A DNA stretch of 64,000 nucleotides from Croceibacterium_B sp963811255. Its GTDB lineage: Bacteria > Pseudomonadota > Alphaproteobacteria > Sphingomonadales > Sphingomonadaceae. Below the pieces are notes generated by a model. The model was not told where the DNA came from. It saw only the letters and a program-made list of their open reading frames with translations, and ran no database searches. Where the stretch lies: NCBI GenBank assembly GCA_963811255.1, contig CAWEQI010000003.1:1550001-1614000 (forward strand), in the 5' to 3' direction. Below are positions 1 to 9,156 of this stretch, one piece after another. Within the stretch, counting starts at the first letter, position 1, and every line of letters starts with the position of its first letter. Position numbers and translations under genes: made by a program.

Positions 1-537
1 GGCCATGAACGCTTCCTCAAGGGCCACGCCATCGACGTTTGAGACCACATGGACGTCGACCATCGCGAGATCGCGGGCGAGCGCGTCCACCGCCAGCGCC
101 GGGCCCAGCGCCGAGCCGCCGATGCCGATATGGATCAAGTGGTTGACCTCGCCCAGCGCGCCGTCGTGGATCGCCTCGACCAGCAGCTTCATCCGCGCCT
201 GTAAGGCCATGGCTTCCTCGACACTGGCTTCGTTGCCGACCCCGCGCAGCGCGGTGTGTTCAGCGGCGCGGGCCTCGCTTGGGTTGACGATGTCGCCGGC
301 GAACAGCTTGCGGCGCATCTCGGTGAAGTCCGCCGCTTCAGTCAATGCCTCGAAATCGCTCAGCAGTTCGTCGGTCAGGTGGGTCTTCGACCAGTCGAAC
401 AGCACCCCGCCCTCGCCGGTGTCGATCCGCCCGGAGAGCTTCTTGACCCGGTCAGAATCGCGTTCGAATAGCTCGGTCAGCCTCACCTTGGGGTGGCGAT
501 CGAAGGCTTTCCAGGCGTCCGCGCGCGGTTCGGTCAT
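1..537 (-). CDS. pgi: Glucose-6-phosphate isomerase, N-terminal part (cut by window edge)
   Basis: Interconverts glucose-6-phosphate and fructose-6-phosphate in the cytoplasm. Reading the minus strand from the ATG at 537 gives 179 residues that run off the left edge. The diagnostic sugar-phosphate-binding stretch IGIGGSALGP lies near residue 145, followed by a VVSNVDG segment, both typical of phosphoglucose isomerases. The start is well supported: a purine-rich AGGAGA lies just upstream on the minus strand and the N-terminus (MTEPRADAW) is where the family normally begins. The gene is divergent from lepB. The C-terminal two thirds, including most catalytic residues, are outside the window. 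Confidence 0.9.
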   Translation of the reverse strand, partial: MTEPRADAWKAFDRHPKVRLTELFERDSDRVKKLSGRIDTGEGGVLFDWSKTHLTDELLSDFEALTEAADFTEMRRKLFAGDIVNPSEARAAEHTALRGVGNEASVEEAMALQARMKLLVEAIHDGALGEVNHLIHIGIGGSALGPALAVDALARDLAMVDVHVVSNVDGVALEEAFMA

Positions 538-592
538 CGATACTTCTCCTTTCCTTGCCGAGGGCTGATGCGCTAGGCGCTCGCACGCCAAT

Positions 593-1462
593 TTGGAACC
601 GGTTAGCACAGTGAACGACACCCAAGCGCCCGCCTCGCCCGACGCGAGCACCGCCCCGGCGAAGAAGCAGGAAGGCAGCTTCCTGTGGTTCCTGATCAAG
701 CTAGTGATCGTCGTGCTGCTGTTCCGCACGTTCGTGTTCGGGATGTTCTCGATTCCCAGCGAGTCGATGACGCCGACGGCGATCTGGGGCGATTACCTGT
801 TCACCGAGAAGTGGCCCTATGGCTACTCGCAGGCCTCGATGCCGTTCGACCTGCCGCTGATCCACGGACGCATCTTTGCCCACGTGCCCGAGCGAGGCGA
901 CGTGATCGTGTTCAAGCACCCCGTTGATCGCGAAACCTACATCAAGCGGGTCATCGGCCTGCCCGGCGACACCGTGCAGGTGAAGGGCGGCGTGCTGTAC
1001 CTGAACGGCAATGCGGTGCCCAAGGTGCGGGTTGCCGATTACGTGGCCCCGATCACCCCGTACGACCCGTGCCGGATCGCCAAGTTCCGCAGCACCGCGG
1101 GGGACGGCACGCCGGTGTGCCGTTATCCGCGGTTCAAGGAAACCTTGCCCAACGGCGTAAGCTACGACGTGCTCGATTTCGGCGCGGCCGACACCAACAA
1201 TCCGTGGGGCATCGACGCCGACAACACCGAGCCGGTGATCGTCCCCGAAGGCAAGCTGTTCGTGATGGGCGACAACCGCGACAATTCGCTCGACAGCCGC
1301 TTCCCCTCGGTGGCGGGCGAGGGCGTTGGGTTCCTGCCGATCGACAACGTTGTCGGGCGCGCGGCGGTGGTCGCCTTCTCGACCGACGGCACCGCCAGCT
1401 GGCTCAACCCGGTGAGCTGGTTTCGCGCGGCGCGCTGGAACCGCATCGGAGAGACGATGTGA
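593..1462 (+). CDS. lepB: Signal peptidase I
   Basis: Membrane-anchored serine/lysine protease that removes signal peptides from exported proteins. One hydrophobic anchor (about residues 29-50) is followed by the catalytic serine in SESMTPT (about Ser58) and the catalytic lysine in YIKRVIGLPGD (about Lys118). The conserved MGDNRDNSLDSR box lies near residue 222. At 289 residues it has normal length for Alphaproteobacteria. The start is uncertain: TTG at 593 gives this length, but GTG at 611 is equally possible and neither has a strong ribosome binding site. The stop overlaps the start of rnc by four bases, so lepB, rnc and era form a translationally coupled operon. Confidence 0.93.
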   Translation: MEPVSTVNDTQAPASPDASTAPAKKQEGSFLWFLIKLVIVVLLFRTFVFGMFSIPSESMTPTAIWGDYLFTEKWPYGYSQASMPFDLPLIHGRIFAHVPERGDVIVFKHPVDRETYIKRVIGLPGDTVQVKGGVLYLNGNAVPKVRVADYVAPITPYDPCRIAKFRSTAGDGTPVCRYPRFKETLPNGVSYDVLDFGAADTNNPWGIDADNTEPVIVPEGKLFVMGDNRDNSLDSRFPSVAGEGVGFLPIDNVVGRAAVVAFSTDGTASWLNPVSWFRAARWNRIGETM

Positions 1463-2130
1463 GCGAGCTGGGCGACAGCCGCGGCTGGCTCGAACAGCTC
1501 GGCTTTGCCGTCGATGACGAGGCGCTGTGGATCGAGGCGCTGACTCACGGCAGCGCCGGGGCGGACCGGGACTACCAGCGGCTTGAATTTCTCGGCGATC
1601 GGGTGCTCGGCCTGGCGATCGCCGAATGGCTCTATCGCCGCGAGGACGGCAGTTCCGAAGGCGAGCTGGCGCAGCGGCTCAACGCGCTGGTCAGCCGCGC
1701 GAGTTGCGCCGCCATCGCCCGGGCGATCGGGCTGCCGGGCCACTTGCGCATTGGCAAGCAGGCGCGCGACGACGGGGCGCAGGAGAGCGACAACGTGCTC
1801 GGTGACGTGATGGAGGCGCTGCTCGGGGCGAACTTCCTCGAAAGCAGCTTTTCCGCCACGCGCGAGATCATCCGCGACTTGTGGGCCGAGGCGATGGCGG
1901 GGCACGCCGGGCGCTCCAAGCATCCCAAGAGCGCCCTGCAGGAATGGGCCGCCGGCAACCGCCGCAAGCCGCCCGAATACGAGGTGACCGATCGTTCGGG
2001 CCCGGATCACGCAGCGCGCTTCACCGTGCGGGTCAAAGTGGCGGGCGTCGGCGAGGCGGAAGGCGCCGCCAGCAGCAAACAGGACGCCGAGACCGAAGCC
2101 GCGCGGCAGTTCATGGAGCGGTTCGGATGA
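1459..2130 (+). CDS. rnc: Ribonuclease III
   Basis: Double-stranded-RNA-specific endoribonuclease that processes rRNA precursors and structured mRNAs. The protein is 223 residues. The RNase III signature RLEFLGDRVLGL lies near residue 40 and carries the acidic metal ligands; a second acidic patch, GDVMEALLGA, is near residue 115. A C-terminal dsRNA-binding domain follows (from about residue 150, ending in the SSKQDAETEAA helix). The GTG start at 1459 overlaps the lepB stop (GTGA), and the gene ends in an ATGA overlap with era. The lepB-rnc-era order is typical of Alphaproteobacteria and supports all three calls. Confidence 0.95.
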   Translation: MSELGDSRGWLEQLGFAVDDEALWIEALTHGSAGADRDYQRLEFLGDRVLGLAIAEWLYRREDGSSEGELAQRLNALVSRASCAAIARAIGLPGHLRIGKQARDDGAQESDNVLGDVMEALLGANFLESSFSATREIIRDLWAEAMAGHAGRSKHPKSALQEWAAGNRRKPPEYEVTDRSGPDHAARFTVRVKVAGVGEAEGAASSKQDAETEAARQFMERFG

Positions 2131-3017
2131 CCCGCTGCGGCATCGTCGCGGTGATCGGCGCGCCGAACGCCGGCAAGTCGACCCTGGTCAATGCCCTGGT
2201 CGGACAGAAGGTGGCGATAACCAGCGCCAAGGCGCAGACCACGCGCGCGCGGCTGCTGGGGATCGCGCTCGAAGGCGAGGCACAGATCATCCTTGCCGAT
2301 ACGCCGGGCATCTTCGCCCCGCGCCGGCGGCTCGACCGGGCGATGGTCAGCGCCGCGTGGGAAGGCGCCGAGGCGGCCGACGCCGTCGTGCTGGTGGTCG
2401 ATGCCGTCAAGCAGCGGCGTCACGAGCTGGAACCGCTACTGGAAGCGCTCGCCTCGCGGCCCGAGCGAAAACTGCTGGTGCTCAACAAGGTCGATGCGGC
2501 GAAGAAGGACACGCTGCTCGAGCTGGCGCGCGACCTGACCGAGAAGGTGGCATTCGATGAGGTGTTCTTCGTCTCCGCACTGACCGGCGACGGCGTGTCC
2601 GAATTGAAGCAGCGCCTCGCCGAGCTGATGCCCGACGGGCCGTGGATGTATCCCGAGGACCAGGTCTCCGACGCCAGCGAACGCCTCCTCGCCACCGAGA
2701 TCACCCGCGAACAGCTCTACCGCCAATTGCGCGAGGAGCTGCCCTACGACAGCGCGGTGCGCCCCGAGAGCTACACCCATCGGCAGGACGGCAGCCTGGA
2801 AATCCGCCAGCAGATCGTCGTTGGCCGCGACAGCCAGAAGGCGATCGTCCTCGGCAAGCGCGGCGCCCGGATCAAGGCGATCGGCGAAGCAGCACGCAAG
2901 GAGCTGAGCGAGCTGCTCGGCGTGCCGGTGCACCTGTTCCTCCACGTGAAGGTGGACGAGAACTGGGCCGAAAGCCGCGAGATCTACGAGGAAATGGGCC
3001 TGGACTGGGTCCGCTAG
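2127..3017 (+). CDS. era: GTPase Era
   Basis: Ras-like GTPase that binds 16S rRNA and helps assemble the 30S ribosomal subunit. The 296-residue protein has the P-loop GAPNAGKST near residue 10, the DTPG Walker B/G3 motif near residue 58, NKVD (G4) near residue 119 and SALTGDG (G5) near residue 149. The C-terminal KH RNA-binding domain includes IVVGRDSQKAIVLGKRG. The ATG at 2127 overlaps the rnc stop. The 3' end converges on the MFS gene with a four-base overlap of opposite-strand stops. Confidence 0.96.
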   Translation: MTRCGIVAVIGAPNAGKSTLVNALVGQKVAITSAKAQTTRARLLGIALEGEAQIILADTPGIFAPRRRLDRAMVSAAWEGAEAADAVVLVVDAVKQRRHELEPLLEALASRPERKLLVLNKVDAAKKDTLLELARDLTEKVAFDEVFFVSALTGDGVSELKQRLAELMPDGPWMYPEDQVSDASERLLATEITREQLYRQLREELPYDSAVRPESYTHRQDGSLEIRQQIVVGRDSQKAIVLGKRGARIKAIGEAARKELSELLGVPVHLFLHVKVDENWAESREIYEEMGLDWVR

Positions 3018-4456
3018 GGCCGTCCCGGCAACGGGCGGCCGGCCTTCACGGCGCTGTAGTAGCGCAGCAGGCAGCATAGGGCGGAGATCACCGCCAGCGC
3101 GCAGGCGACCAGCATTGGCGTCGGGCCGAGGCCCAGGCCGACGCTGAGGAGAATGCCGACCAGGGCGGCCGCCAGCGTCTGGCCGGAGAGGCGGGAGGTC
3201 GAGAGAAGGCCGCCGGCCGCCGCGGCGCGGGTCTTGGGAGCCTGGCCGATCAGCAGGCGCGAGTTGGGAGCGAAGAAGAGCCCGAAACCGAAGGCGGTCA
3301 GCGCCAGGCGCCAGGCAATGCCGAACGCGCCGGGCTGGTGGGGCATGAACGCCAGTAGCAGCAGGCCGACGATGGCGATCGCCATGCCAGTGACGCCGAG
3401 TTTGGTCGGCGCGACACGGTCGGACAGCCACCCCGCCGCCGGGGCGACAAACAGCATCGTCAGCGGAAACGGCAGCAGCAGCAGACCAACCTGGTTCGGC
3501 GGGTAGCCCATGCCCTCTTCGAACAGGAACGGCAGCGAGACCAGCAGCGAGCCCGCGGCGATGAACGCGCACATCGCGGCCAGCGCGGAGAGACCGATGA
3601 CCGGCATGGCCATCAGATCGACCGGCACCACCGGCGTCGGGCGCTGCTTCTCGCGCCTGACGAGCAGCACCGCGGAAACCGCGCCGAGCAACGAGACCAC
3701 GGCGCCGAGAAGGACCGCGCCGGCGTGGGTCGCAATCTGGATGCCGCCGATCAGCAGCAGCACCGTGAACGCGCTCCACACGCCGCTGATGCGCTCCGGC
3801 TTGCGGTCGATCCTGAACGGATGCGGCAGCGCGCGGCCGAGCAGCAGCGAGATCACCGCCATCGGCACCGCGGCGACGAACACCCACCGCCAGTCGAACA
3901 CCGAAACGATCCAGCCGCCGAGCGTCGGGGCCACGGCGGCGGACGAGGCCACCACCACGCTGTTGATGCCCATCCCGCTGCCGAGGCTCTTGGCCGGATA
4001 GGTCTCGCGCAGGATCGCCGCCGACACGCTCAGCGCCATTCCGGCGCCGAGCGCCTGCCCGGCGCGCGCGACCAGCAGCAGCGGGAAGCTGTTGATGAAC
4101 AGGACGACAGCCGAGGCGAGCAGGAACACCACCTGCCCCGTCTGATACAGCGTGCGCAGCCCGATCCGTTCGCCGAGGCTGGAGAACGGCAGCAGCACCA
4201 TCACCAGCACCAGCTGATAGACAGTGACGATGTTGGTCACCGCGCCGTTGCTGACGTCGAGTTCATGGGCAATCGTCGGCAGGGCGACGTTGGCGATCGC
4301 CCCGTCGATCACGAACAGCGAGGTGCCGAACGAGATCGCCGCGATCGCCCAATAGCGGCGCGGGGTCGGCAGCCCGTCCATGTCGCGGTTCGGCCGCACG
4401 CGCGGACCTTCGCGCACCGGAGGGGAATTGTCGCCGAAATCCTGCGAGCGGAGCAT
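3014..4456 (-). CDS. MFS drug:proton antiporter, DHA2-type
   Basis: Probable inner-membrane multidrug efflux protein of the major facilitator superfamily. The protein is about 480 residues and mostly hydrophobic, consistent with the 14-helix DHA2 (EmrB/QacA-like) group. Helix 1 carries the family pattern ending in DGAIANVALPTI; the loop after helix 2 has the GERIGLR signature and helix 5 has an APTLGGWI antiporter motif. The ATG at 4456 was chosen; an upstream TTG at 4477 and an ATG at 4381 are alternatives. There is no adjacent membrane-fusion protein or TetR regulator, so substrate and regulation are unknown. Confidence 0.85.
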   Translation of the reverse strand: MLRSQDFGDNSPPVREGPRVRPNRDMDGLPTPRRYWAIAAISFGTSLFVIDGAIANVALPTIAHELDVSNGAVTNIVTVYQLVLVMVLLPFSSLGERIGLRTLYQTGQVVFLLASAVVLFINSFPLLLVARAGQALGAGMALSVSAAILRETYPAKSLGSGMGINSVVVASSAAVAPTLGGWIVSVFDWRWVFVAAVPMAVISLLLGRALPHPFRIDRKPERISGVWSAFTVLLLIGGIQIATHAGAVLLGAVVSLLGAVSAVLLVRREKQRPTPVVPVDLMAMPVIGLSALAAMCAFIAAGSLLVSLPFLFEEGMGYPPNQVGLLLLPFPLTMLFVAPAAGWLSDRVAPTKLGVTGMAIAIVGLLLLAFMPHQPGAFGIAWRLALTAFGFGLFFAPNSRLLIGQAPKTRAAAAGGLLSTSRLSGQTLAAALVGILLSVGLGLGPTPMLVACALAVISALCCLLRYYSAVKAGRPLPGRP

Positions 4457-4617
4457 GGAAGGAGAACGATCAGCCAATCGAAGAGTCCCACAGGCTCACG
4501 GAAGGGGCGGCCGCCTTTCGCCGGGCGTCGCTCAAGGGCCGCCGAATTCTGTCGAGACTCGCCATCGCGCCGCTGTGTGGCGACGCGCCGCGCGTTGTTC
4601 AACCCGCGCGCCTGCGC

Positions 4618-5229
4618 TTATCCGCCCGACGAAGGCGCCGGACCGGTCGGCGCGGAGGTCGAGAAATCGAGGACGACCTCGCGGACATAGCGCACCGGTT
4701 TGCCGCCGTCGTCCTTCAGCACGCCGAACGTGATGGGGGTTATCTGGCTGCAGGCCACGTCCGCATAGGCTTTCGGCGCGTCGTTCGCGGCATAGCACGC
4801 CTCAGGCTTGCCTTCGGCGTTGATGACGACGTTGGCGACGACCCGCAAGCCCGACTGCCCGGCGGGCAGCTTGTTTACCTGGAGCTCCATGTCCGAAGGA
4901 TCGCGGAGACCGCCGTCGTTCAAACCGAGACTGAGGACACGGCGGACGACGCCGTAAGACGAAGCGCCGCTGACCGATGCAGGCTCGATCCGGATCGCCT
5001 TCAAATGATCGCAAATGCTTTTCGCGAGCTGGACGTCGCCCGAGGTGGTCAGCGCTTTGCAGTCGCTGAGGTTGCCCTTGGGATCGACGCGGGCATCGAT
5101 GACCGCGGCCGCCGCCTGCCCGCTCTGCGCCGCCGGGTAGCTTTGCCGCAATTGAGCTACGTCGTCGGGCGTGAAGCTCGGCGGCATGAAATTTCCAGCG
5201 GCGGCGGCAAACAACAGGGCGGATATCAT
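4618..5229 (-). CDS. Exported protein with TonB-C-like repeats, unknown function
   Basis: A 203-residue protein starting with a short hydrophobic segment that looks like a signal peptide. Two related halves follow (about residues 30-100 and 110-195). Each has a 'variant of a TonB C-terminal domain' pattern: VVNA-type strands ending in a G-K/N-(L/P) turn, then a pair of cysteines (CKAL...CDHL; CYAA...CSQI). Such TonB-C-like secreted proteins are common in sphingomonads, but their role is not established. The two cysteine pairs suggest disulfides in the periplasm. The gene stands alone between the MFS gene and topA. Confidence 0.6.
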   Translation of the reverse strand: MISALLFAAAAGNFMPPSFTPDDVAQLRQSYPAAQSGQAAAAVIDARVDPKGNLSDCKALTTSGDVQLAKSICDHLKAIRIEPASVSGASSYGVVRRVLSLGLNDGGLRDPSDMELQVNKLPAGQSGLRVVANVVINAEGKPEACYAANDAPKAYADVACSQITPITFGVLKDDGGKPVRYVREVVLDFSTSAPTGPAPSSGG

Positions 5230-5306
5230 CGGTTCACTCTCTCTCCTCGGCTTGCACGATGACCTGTAAAACGTGTGATTTCAAGTCGTGCGGGGCGAGG
5301 CGCGGC

Positions 5307-7835
5307 TTACTTGGCGGATGCGCCCTTTCTGGCTCCCACCGCTTTCCTCCGGCCCTTCTTCTTCGCCGGGCCTTTTGCCGCCCGGGCGTCGATCAGCTCG
5401 ATCGCCTGCTGCTCAGTCACGTCCTCGGGCTTCACGTCCTTGGGCAGCGTGGCGTTGGTGGTGCCGTCGGTGACGTAGGGACCGTAGCGGCCGGGCATCA
5501 CTTTCATTTCGCCGCCGCTGGTCGGATGGGCGCCGAAGATCTTGATCGGTTCGGCCTTCTGCCGTCCGCCGCCGGCCTTGCGATTGGCGGCTTCGGCGAG
5601 TAACGTGACCGCGGCGTTCATCCCGGTCTCGAACACGTCGCGCGTGCCTGAGAGCTTGGCGTACTTGCCGTCGTGCGCGAGATAGGGACCGTAGCGACCG
5701 ATGCTGGCGGTGATCGGCTTACCGGTTTCCGGATGCGGGCCGATCTCGCGCGGCAGGGCGAGCAGCTTCAGGGCCCATTCGAGGTCGAAATCCGGCAGGT
5801 CCTTGGGGATCGAGGCACGCCGCGCTTCCTTGCCCTCGCCGAGCTGAACGTACGGCCCGAAGCGGCCGACCTTGCGCTGCACTTCCAGGCCAGTCGAGGG
5901 GTCGGTGCCCATCGCCTCGTCCTCGGCAGCGCCCTCGCCGTTCGGCTGGCCGAACTTGCGGCGGAAGGTGCACTCGGGATAATTCGAACAGGCAAGGAAA
6001 GCGCCGTAGCGGCCGCCGCGCAGGCCTAGCCGGCCACCCTCGCGCCCCTCGGCGAGGCACTTAGGACACGCCCGCGGGTCGCCGCCGTCGGCCTGTTTGG
6101 GGAACAGGTAGTCGGACAGGAACTCGTCGAGCACTTCGGTGACTTCGCTCGGCTTGCGCTCCATCACCTCGTCGCTCTTGGGCTTGAAGTCGCGCCAGAA
6201 CGCGTCGAGCAGCCGGTGCCACTCCATCCGCCCGCCGGAGACGTCGTCGAGCTCCTCCTCCATCTCGGCGGTGAAGTCGTAGGCGACGTAGCGGGGGAAG
6301 AACCGTTCGAGGAACGCAGTCAGGAGGCGCCCCGAATCCTCGGCGAAGAAGCGGTTTTTCTCCATCCGCACGTATTCGCGGTCGCGCAGCGTCTGGATGG
6401 TCGAGGCGTAGGTTGAGGGCCGGCCGATCCCGAGCTCTTCGAGCCGCTTGACCAGGCTCGCTTCGGAAAAGCGCGGCGGCGGCTGAGTGAAGTGCTGCTC
6501 GGCGGTGACCGCCTTCTTCGCCGGCGCATCGCCCTTCCGCAGCAGCGGCAGCAGGCCTTCCTCGTCGTCGTCGCCCTTCTGGTCGCGCCCTTCCTCGTAG
6601 ACCGCGAGGAAGCCGGCGAACTTGACCACCTGTCCGGTGGCGCGCAGCTCGTGCCGACCGGTCGGGTCGCGCAGGGTGACGGTCGTGCGCTCGAGGCTGG
6701 CGGCGGCCATCTGGCTCGCCATCGCCCGCTTGAAGATCAGGTCGTAGAGCTTGGCCTCGTCGCCCGAGCCGGCACGATCCCGCCAGAACTCGGTCGGGCG
6801 GATCGCTTCGTGCGCTTCCTGCGCGTTCTTGGCCTTGGTCTGATAGATTCGCGGCTTTTCGGGGAGGTAATGCCCGCTGTAGCGTTCGGCGATCGCCTTG
6901 CGGCAGGCGCTGATCGCGCCGGGGTCCATCTGCACGCCGTCGGTGCGCATGTAAGTGATCGCGCCGGCCTCGTAGAGATGCTGCGCCAGGCGCATCGTGT
7001 GGCTCGCCGAATAGCCGAGTTTTCGCGCGGCTTCCTGCTGCAGCGTGGAGGTGGTGAACGGCGGCGCGGGATTGCGCTTGAGCGGTTTGGTCTCGACCTC
7101 TTCGACGGTGAAGCGCGCGCCCTCGACCGCGGCCTTGGCAGCGGCGGCCATGCCCTTGTCGCCGATACTGAGTCGCTCGAGCTTCTCGCCGTCGAAGGTG
7201 ACCAGGCGGGCTTGGAACTCGGTCCCGTCGTGCTCCATCGTCGCCGCGACCGACCAGTATTCCTGCGGGACAAACGCCTCGATCTCGAACTCGCGATCGA
7301 CGATCAGCCGCAGCGCGACCGACTGCACGCGCCCGGCGCTCTTGGCCCCGGGCAGCTTGCGCCACAGCACCGGGCTGAGGGTGAAGCCGAACAGGTAATC
7401 GAGCGCGCGGCGGGCGAGGTAGGCGTCGATCAGATCGCTGTCGAGCGCGCGCGGGCGCTGCATCGCGTCGGTGACAGCCTGCTTGGTGATGGCGTTGAAG
7501 GTCACCCGCTCGACATCGCCCGGCAGCGCCTTGCGCTTCTTCAGCAGCTCGAGCACGTGCCAACTGATTGCCTCCCCCTCGCGGTCGGGGTCGGTGGCGA
7601 GGATCAGCCGGTCGGCTGTCTTCGCCATGTCGGCGATCGCCTTTACCTGGTCGCGGTTGCGCTTGTCGGGATAGACCTCCCAGTCCATCGCGAAGCCTTC
7701 GTCGGGCCGCACGCTGCCGTCCTTGGCCGGCAGGTCGCGAACGTGGCCGTAGGAAGCGAGGACCTTATAGTCCTGCCCAAGGTATTTCTCGATAGTGCGC
7801 GCCTTGGCCGGCGACTCGACGATGACAAGCTGCAT
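5307..7835 (-). CDS. topA: DNA topoisomerase I
   Basis: Type IA topoisomerase that relaxes negative supercoils. The 842-residue protein opens with a Toprim domain (VIVESPAKARTIEKYLG at the N-terminus; DPDREGEAISWH near residue 70). The active-site tyrosine is in AGAITYMRTDG near residue 295. The C-terminus has a tetracysteine zinc finger (CPKC...CSNYPEC, about residues 590-625) and at least three repeated GRYGPY-type Toprim-associated domains, ending in a Lys/Arg-rich tail. The ATG at 7835 begins exactly at the conserved N-terminus. Its closeness to dprA and plsY is usual in this order, although two unrelated genes intervene here. Confidence 0.96.
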   Translation of the reverse strand: MQLVIVESPAKARTIEKYLGQDYKVLASYGHVRDLPAKDGSVRPDEGFAMDWEVYPDKRNRDQVKAIADMAKTADRLILATDPDREGEAISWHVLELLKKRKALPGDVERVTFNAITKQAVTDAMQRPRALDSDLIDAYLARRALDYLFGFTLSPVLWRKLPGAKSAGRVQSVALRLIVDREFEIEAFVPQEYWSVAATMEHDGTEFQARLVTFDGEKLERLSIGDKGMAAAAKAAVEGARFTVEEVETKPLKRNPAPPFTTSTLQQEAARKLGYSASHTMRLAQHLYEAGAITYMRTDGVQMDPGAISACRKAIAERYSGHYLPEKPRIYQTKAKNAQEAHEAIRPTEFWRDRAGSGDEAKLYDLIFKRAMASQMAAASLERTTVTLRDPTGRHELRATGQVVKFAGFLAVYEEGRDQKGDDDEEGLLPLLRKGDAPAKKAVTAEQHFTQPPPRFSEASLVKRLEELGIGRPSTYASTIQTLRDREYVRMEKNRFFAEDSGRLLTAFLERFFPRYVAYDFTAEMEEELDDVSGGRMEWHRLLDAFWRDFKPKSDEVMERKPSEVTEVLDEFLSDYLFPKQADGGDPRACPKCLAEGREGGRLGLRGGRYGAFLACSNYPECTFRRKFGQPNGEGAAEDEAMGTDPSTGLEVQRKVGRFGPYVQLGEGKEARRASIPKDLPDFDLEWALKLLALPREIGPHPETGKPITASIGRYGPYLAHDGKYAKLSGTRDVFETGMNAAVTLLAEAANRKAGGGRQKAEPIKIFGAHPTSGGEMKVMPGRYGPYVTDGTTNATLPKDVKPEDVTEQQAIELIDARAAKGPAKKKGRRKAVGARKGASAK

Positions 7836-7967
7836 GGAAAGTGAAGAAATCCTACGCGTATACGTACGCGCGAGGGTGATGCCTCCGAAATGGATTCGTC
7901 AAGCGGTGAAGTTGTCCAATTCTGCGCTATGACGGCGCGGAACAAAACAGCAACAAAGGGCAAGGAT

Positions 7968-8390
7968 ATGCGCTGGATCATTCTGGCCGCCGCGGCCGCC
8001 ATCGTCGTGCCGGGCGCAACGGCCGCTCAATCGCCATCCCCGTCTCGCTGTTCCCAGGGTGAGTTGATGCGCGTGCGGCTGACCAAGATAAAACCGGGCG
8101 GATCGTTGGCAGGCTTCAGGGACGCGGTCGCCGCGCACACCCGCTGGTATCGGACGCACGGCTTCAAGATCGAACAGCGGATGGCGCCGGTGCTGGTCAC
8201 CGGAAAAGGCAAGGCGCAGGAATTTGCCGACGAGGTGATGACCATTTCCACCAGCGACGACGTGCCCCGCGCCAGGCGCGACGCGGGGTGGGCCGCCTTC
8301 GTCGCCAAGTACCGCGCGAACTCCGAAATCGAAAAGGAAGCGATCGTCTGCATGGCGAAGCCGGGCTCGGCTGCAGGAGGTCGTCCTTGA
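7968..8390 (+). CDS. Small exported protein, unknown function
   Basis: A 140-residue protein with a clear signal peptide (MRWIILAAAAAIVVPGATAAQ). The mature part contains MRVRLTKIKPGGSLAGFRDAVAAHTRWYRTHGF, which suggests a small ferredoxin-like or dimeric alpha/beta fold, but no enzyme family is recognisable. Two cysteines remain in the mature protein. The ATG at 7968 was chosen over one at 7890 because it begins directly at the signal peptide and has a purine-rich AAGGGCAAGGA upstream. It is divergent from topA. Confidence 0.55.
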   Translation: MRWIILAAAAAIVVPGATAAQSPSPSRCSQGELMRVRLTKIKPGGSLAGFRDAVAAHTRWYRTHGFKIEQRMAPVLVTGKGKAQEFADEVMTISTSDDVPRARRDAGWAAFVAKYRANSEIEKEAIVCMAKPGSAAGGRP

Positions 8391-8431
8391 TCCGTCCGCG
8401 CCTGGCGTGGGCTATGGTGCCAGGGAGACCC

Positions 8432-9103
8432 TTAGGCCGCGGCGACGGAAGCGCGCTCGTGGGTTTCCATCAGCCCGTAAACGGCCACACCCAGGGCGAG
8501 CGACAGCACACCTCCCGCGCTGGAGGCGAGTTGCGAGATGGCCATTCCGGTGAGACTGGCCCGCCCGAGCATCGCCGTGCAGAGGAGCGAAATGGCGATC
8601 ACCGGAACGAGAATCACCAGCAGGGCGAGAAGGATTTGGAACTCCTTGTCCTTGGTACGCTCCCAGCTTTCAGCGAGCGCCCGCATCGGGCTTCCCCCGC
8701 GCGCGAGCAGCAGCGGCTGGGCGACGATCCAGCGCGACATGATGTACAGCCCCGGAAAGACGAACACGACGAACCCGGCCATCATGCCGAGCGTGTAGAC
8801 GACCGAGAGCACGAGGTAGGAGAGGAAAACATCCTCATCGGTCCGCGAGCGGAGCCCGGTCCGGCGGATCATCGCGTCGAGCACGAAGAAGGCCGCGATC
8901 ACGCCGATCACGAACTTGAGCCCGGCGGAGCTTAGCTGCGCCAGGATCGCCGTGCTCCCGAGCGTGTAAAATCCGAGCGCGAGGTTCAATGCCGAGAGCG
9001 CCACGAAATAGATCAGCGCGGCCGCCATACTGCGCTCGACCACCGCGAACATCTTGTCCAGGATCGTGCCTGCCCTGAATTCGCGCGGTGCTATGCCAGC
9101 CAT
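8432..9103 (-). CDS. Polytopic membrane protein, unknown function
   Basis: A 223-residue protein with about six hydrophobic helices. The pattern VVFVFPGLYIMSRW...PLLLARGG...ALAESWERTK is shared with the membrane domain of glycerophosphodiester-phosphodiesterase-like and YciC/DUF975-type proteins, where an amphipathic SWxxTK element follows a PGxY turn. That group's function is unsettled. The ATG at 9103 has a good ribosome binding site (GGGAGAGACG). It lies between dprA and the small exported protein without overlap, so it may be a single-gene unit. Confidence 0.6.
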   Translation of the reverse strand: MAGIAPREFRAGTILDKMFAVVERSMAAALIYFVALSALNLALGFYTLGSTAILAQLSSAGLKFVIGVIAAFFVLDAMIRRTGLRSRTDEDVFLSYLVLSVVYTLGMMAGFVVFVFPGLYIMSRWIVAQPLLLARGGSPMRALAESWERTKDKEFQILLALLVILVPVIAISLLCTAMLGRASLTGMAISQLASSAGGVLSLALGVAVYGLMETHERASVAAA

Positions 9104-9156
9104 GTCGTCTCTCCCTAATTAGCCCCTAGGCTAAATCAGCCACGATAGCTCCGCCG

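Noticed and set aside
6492..7844. 450-codon plus-strand open frame opposite topA
   Set aside because: Antisense shadow of the conserved topoisomerase with no ribosome binding site or family match.
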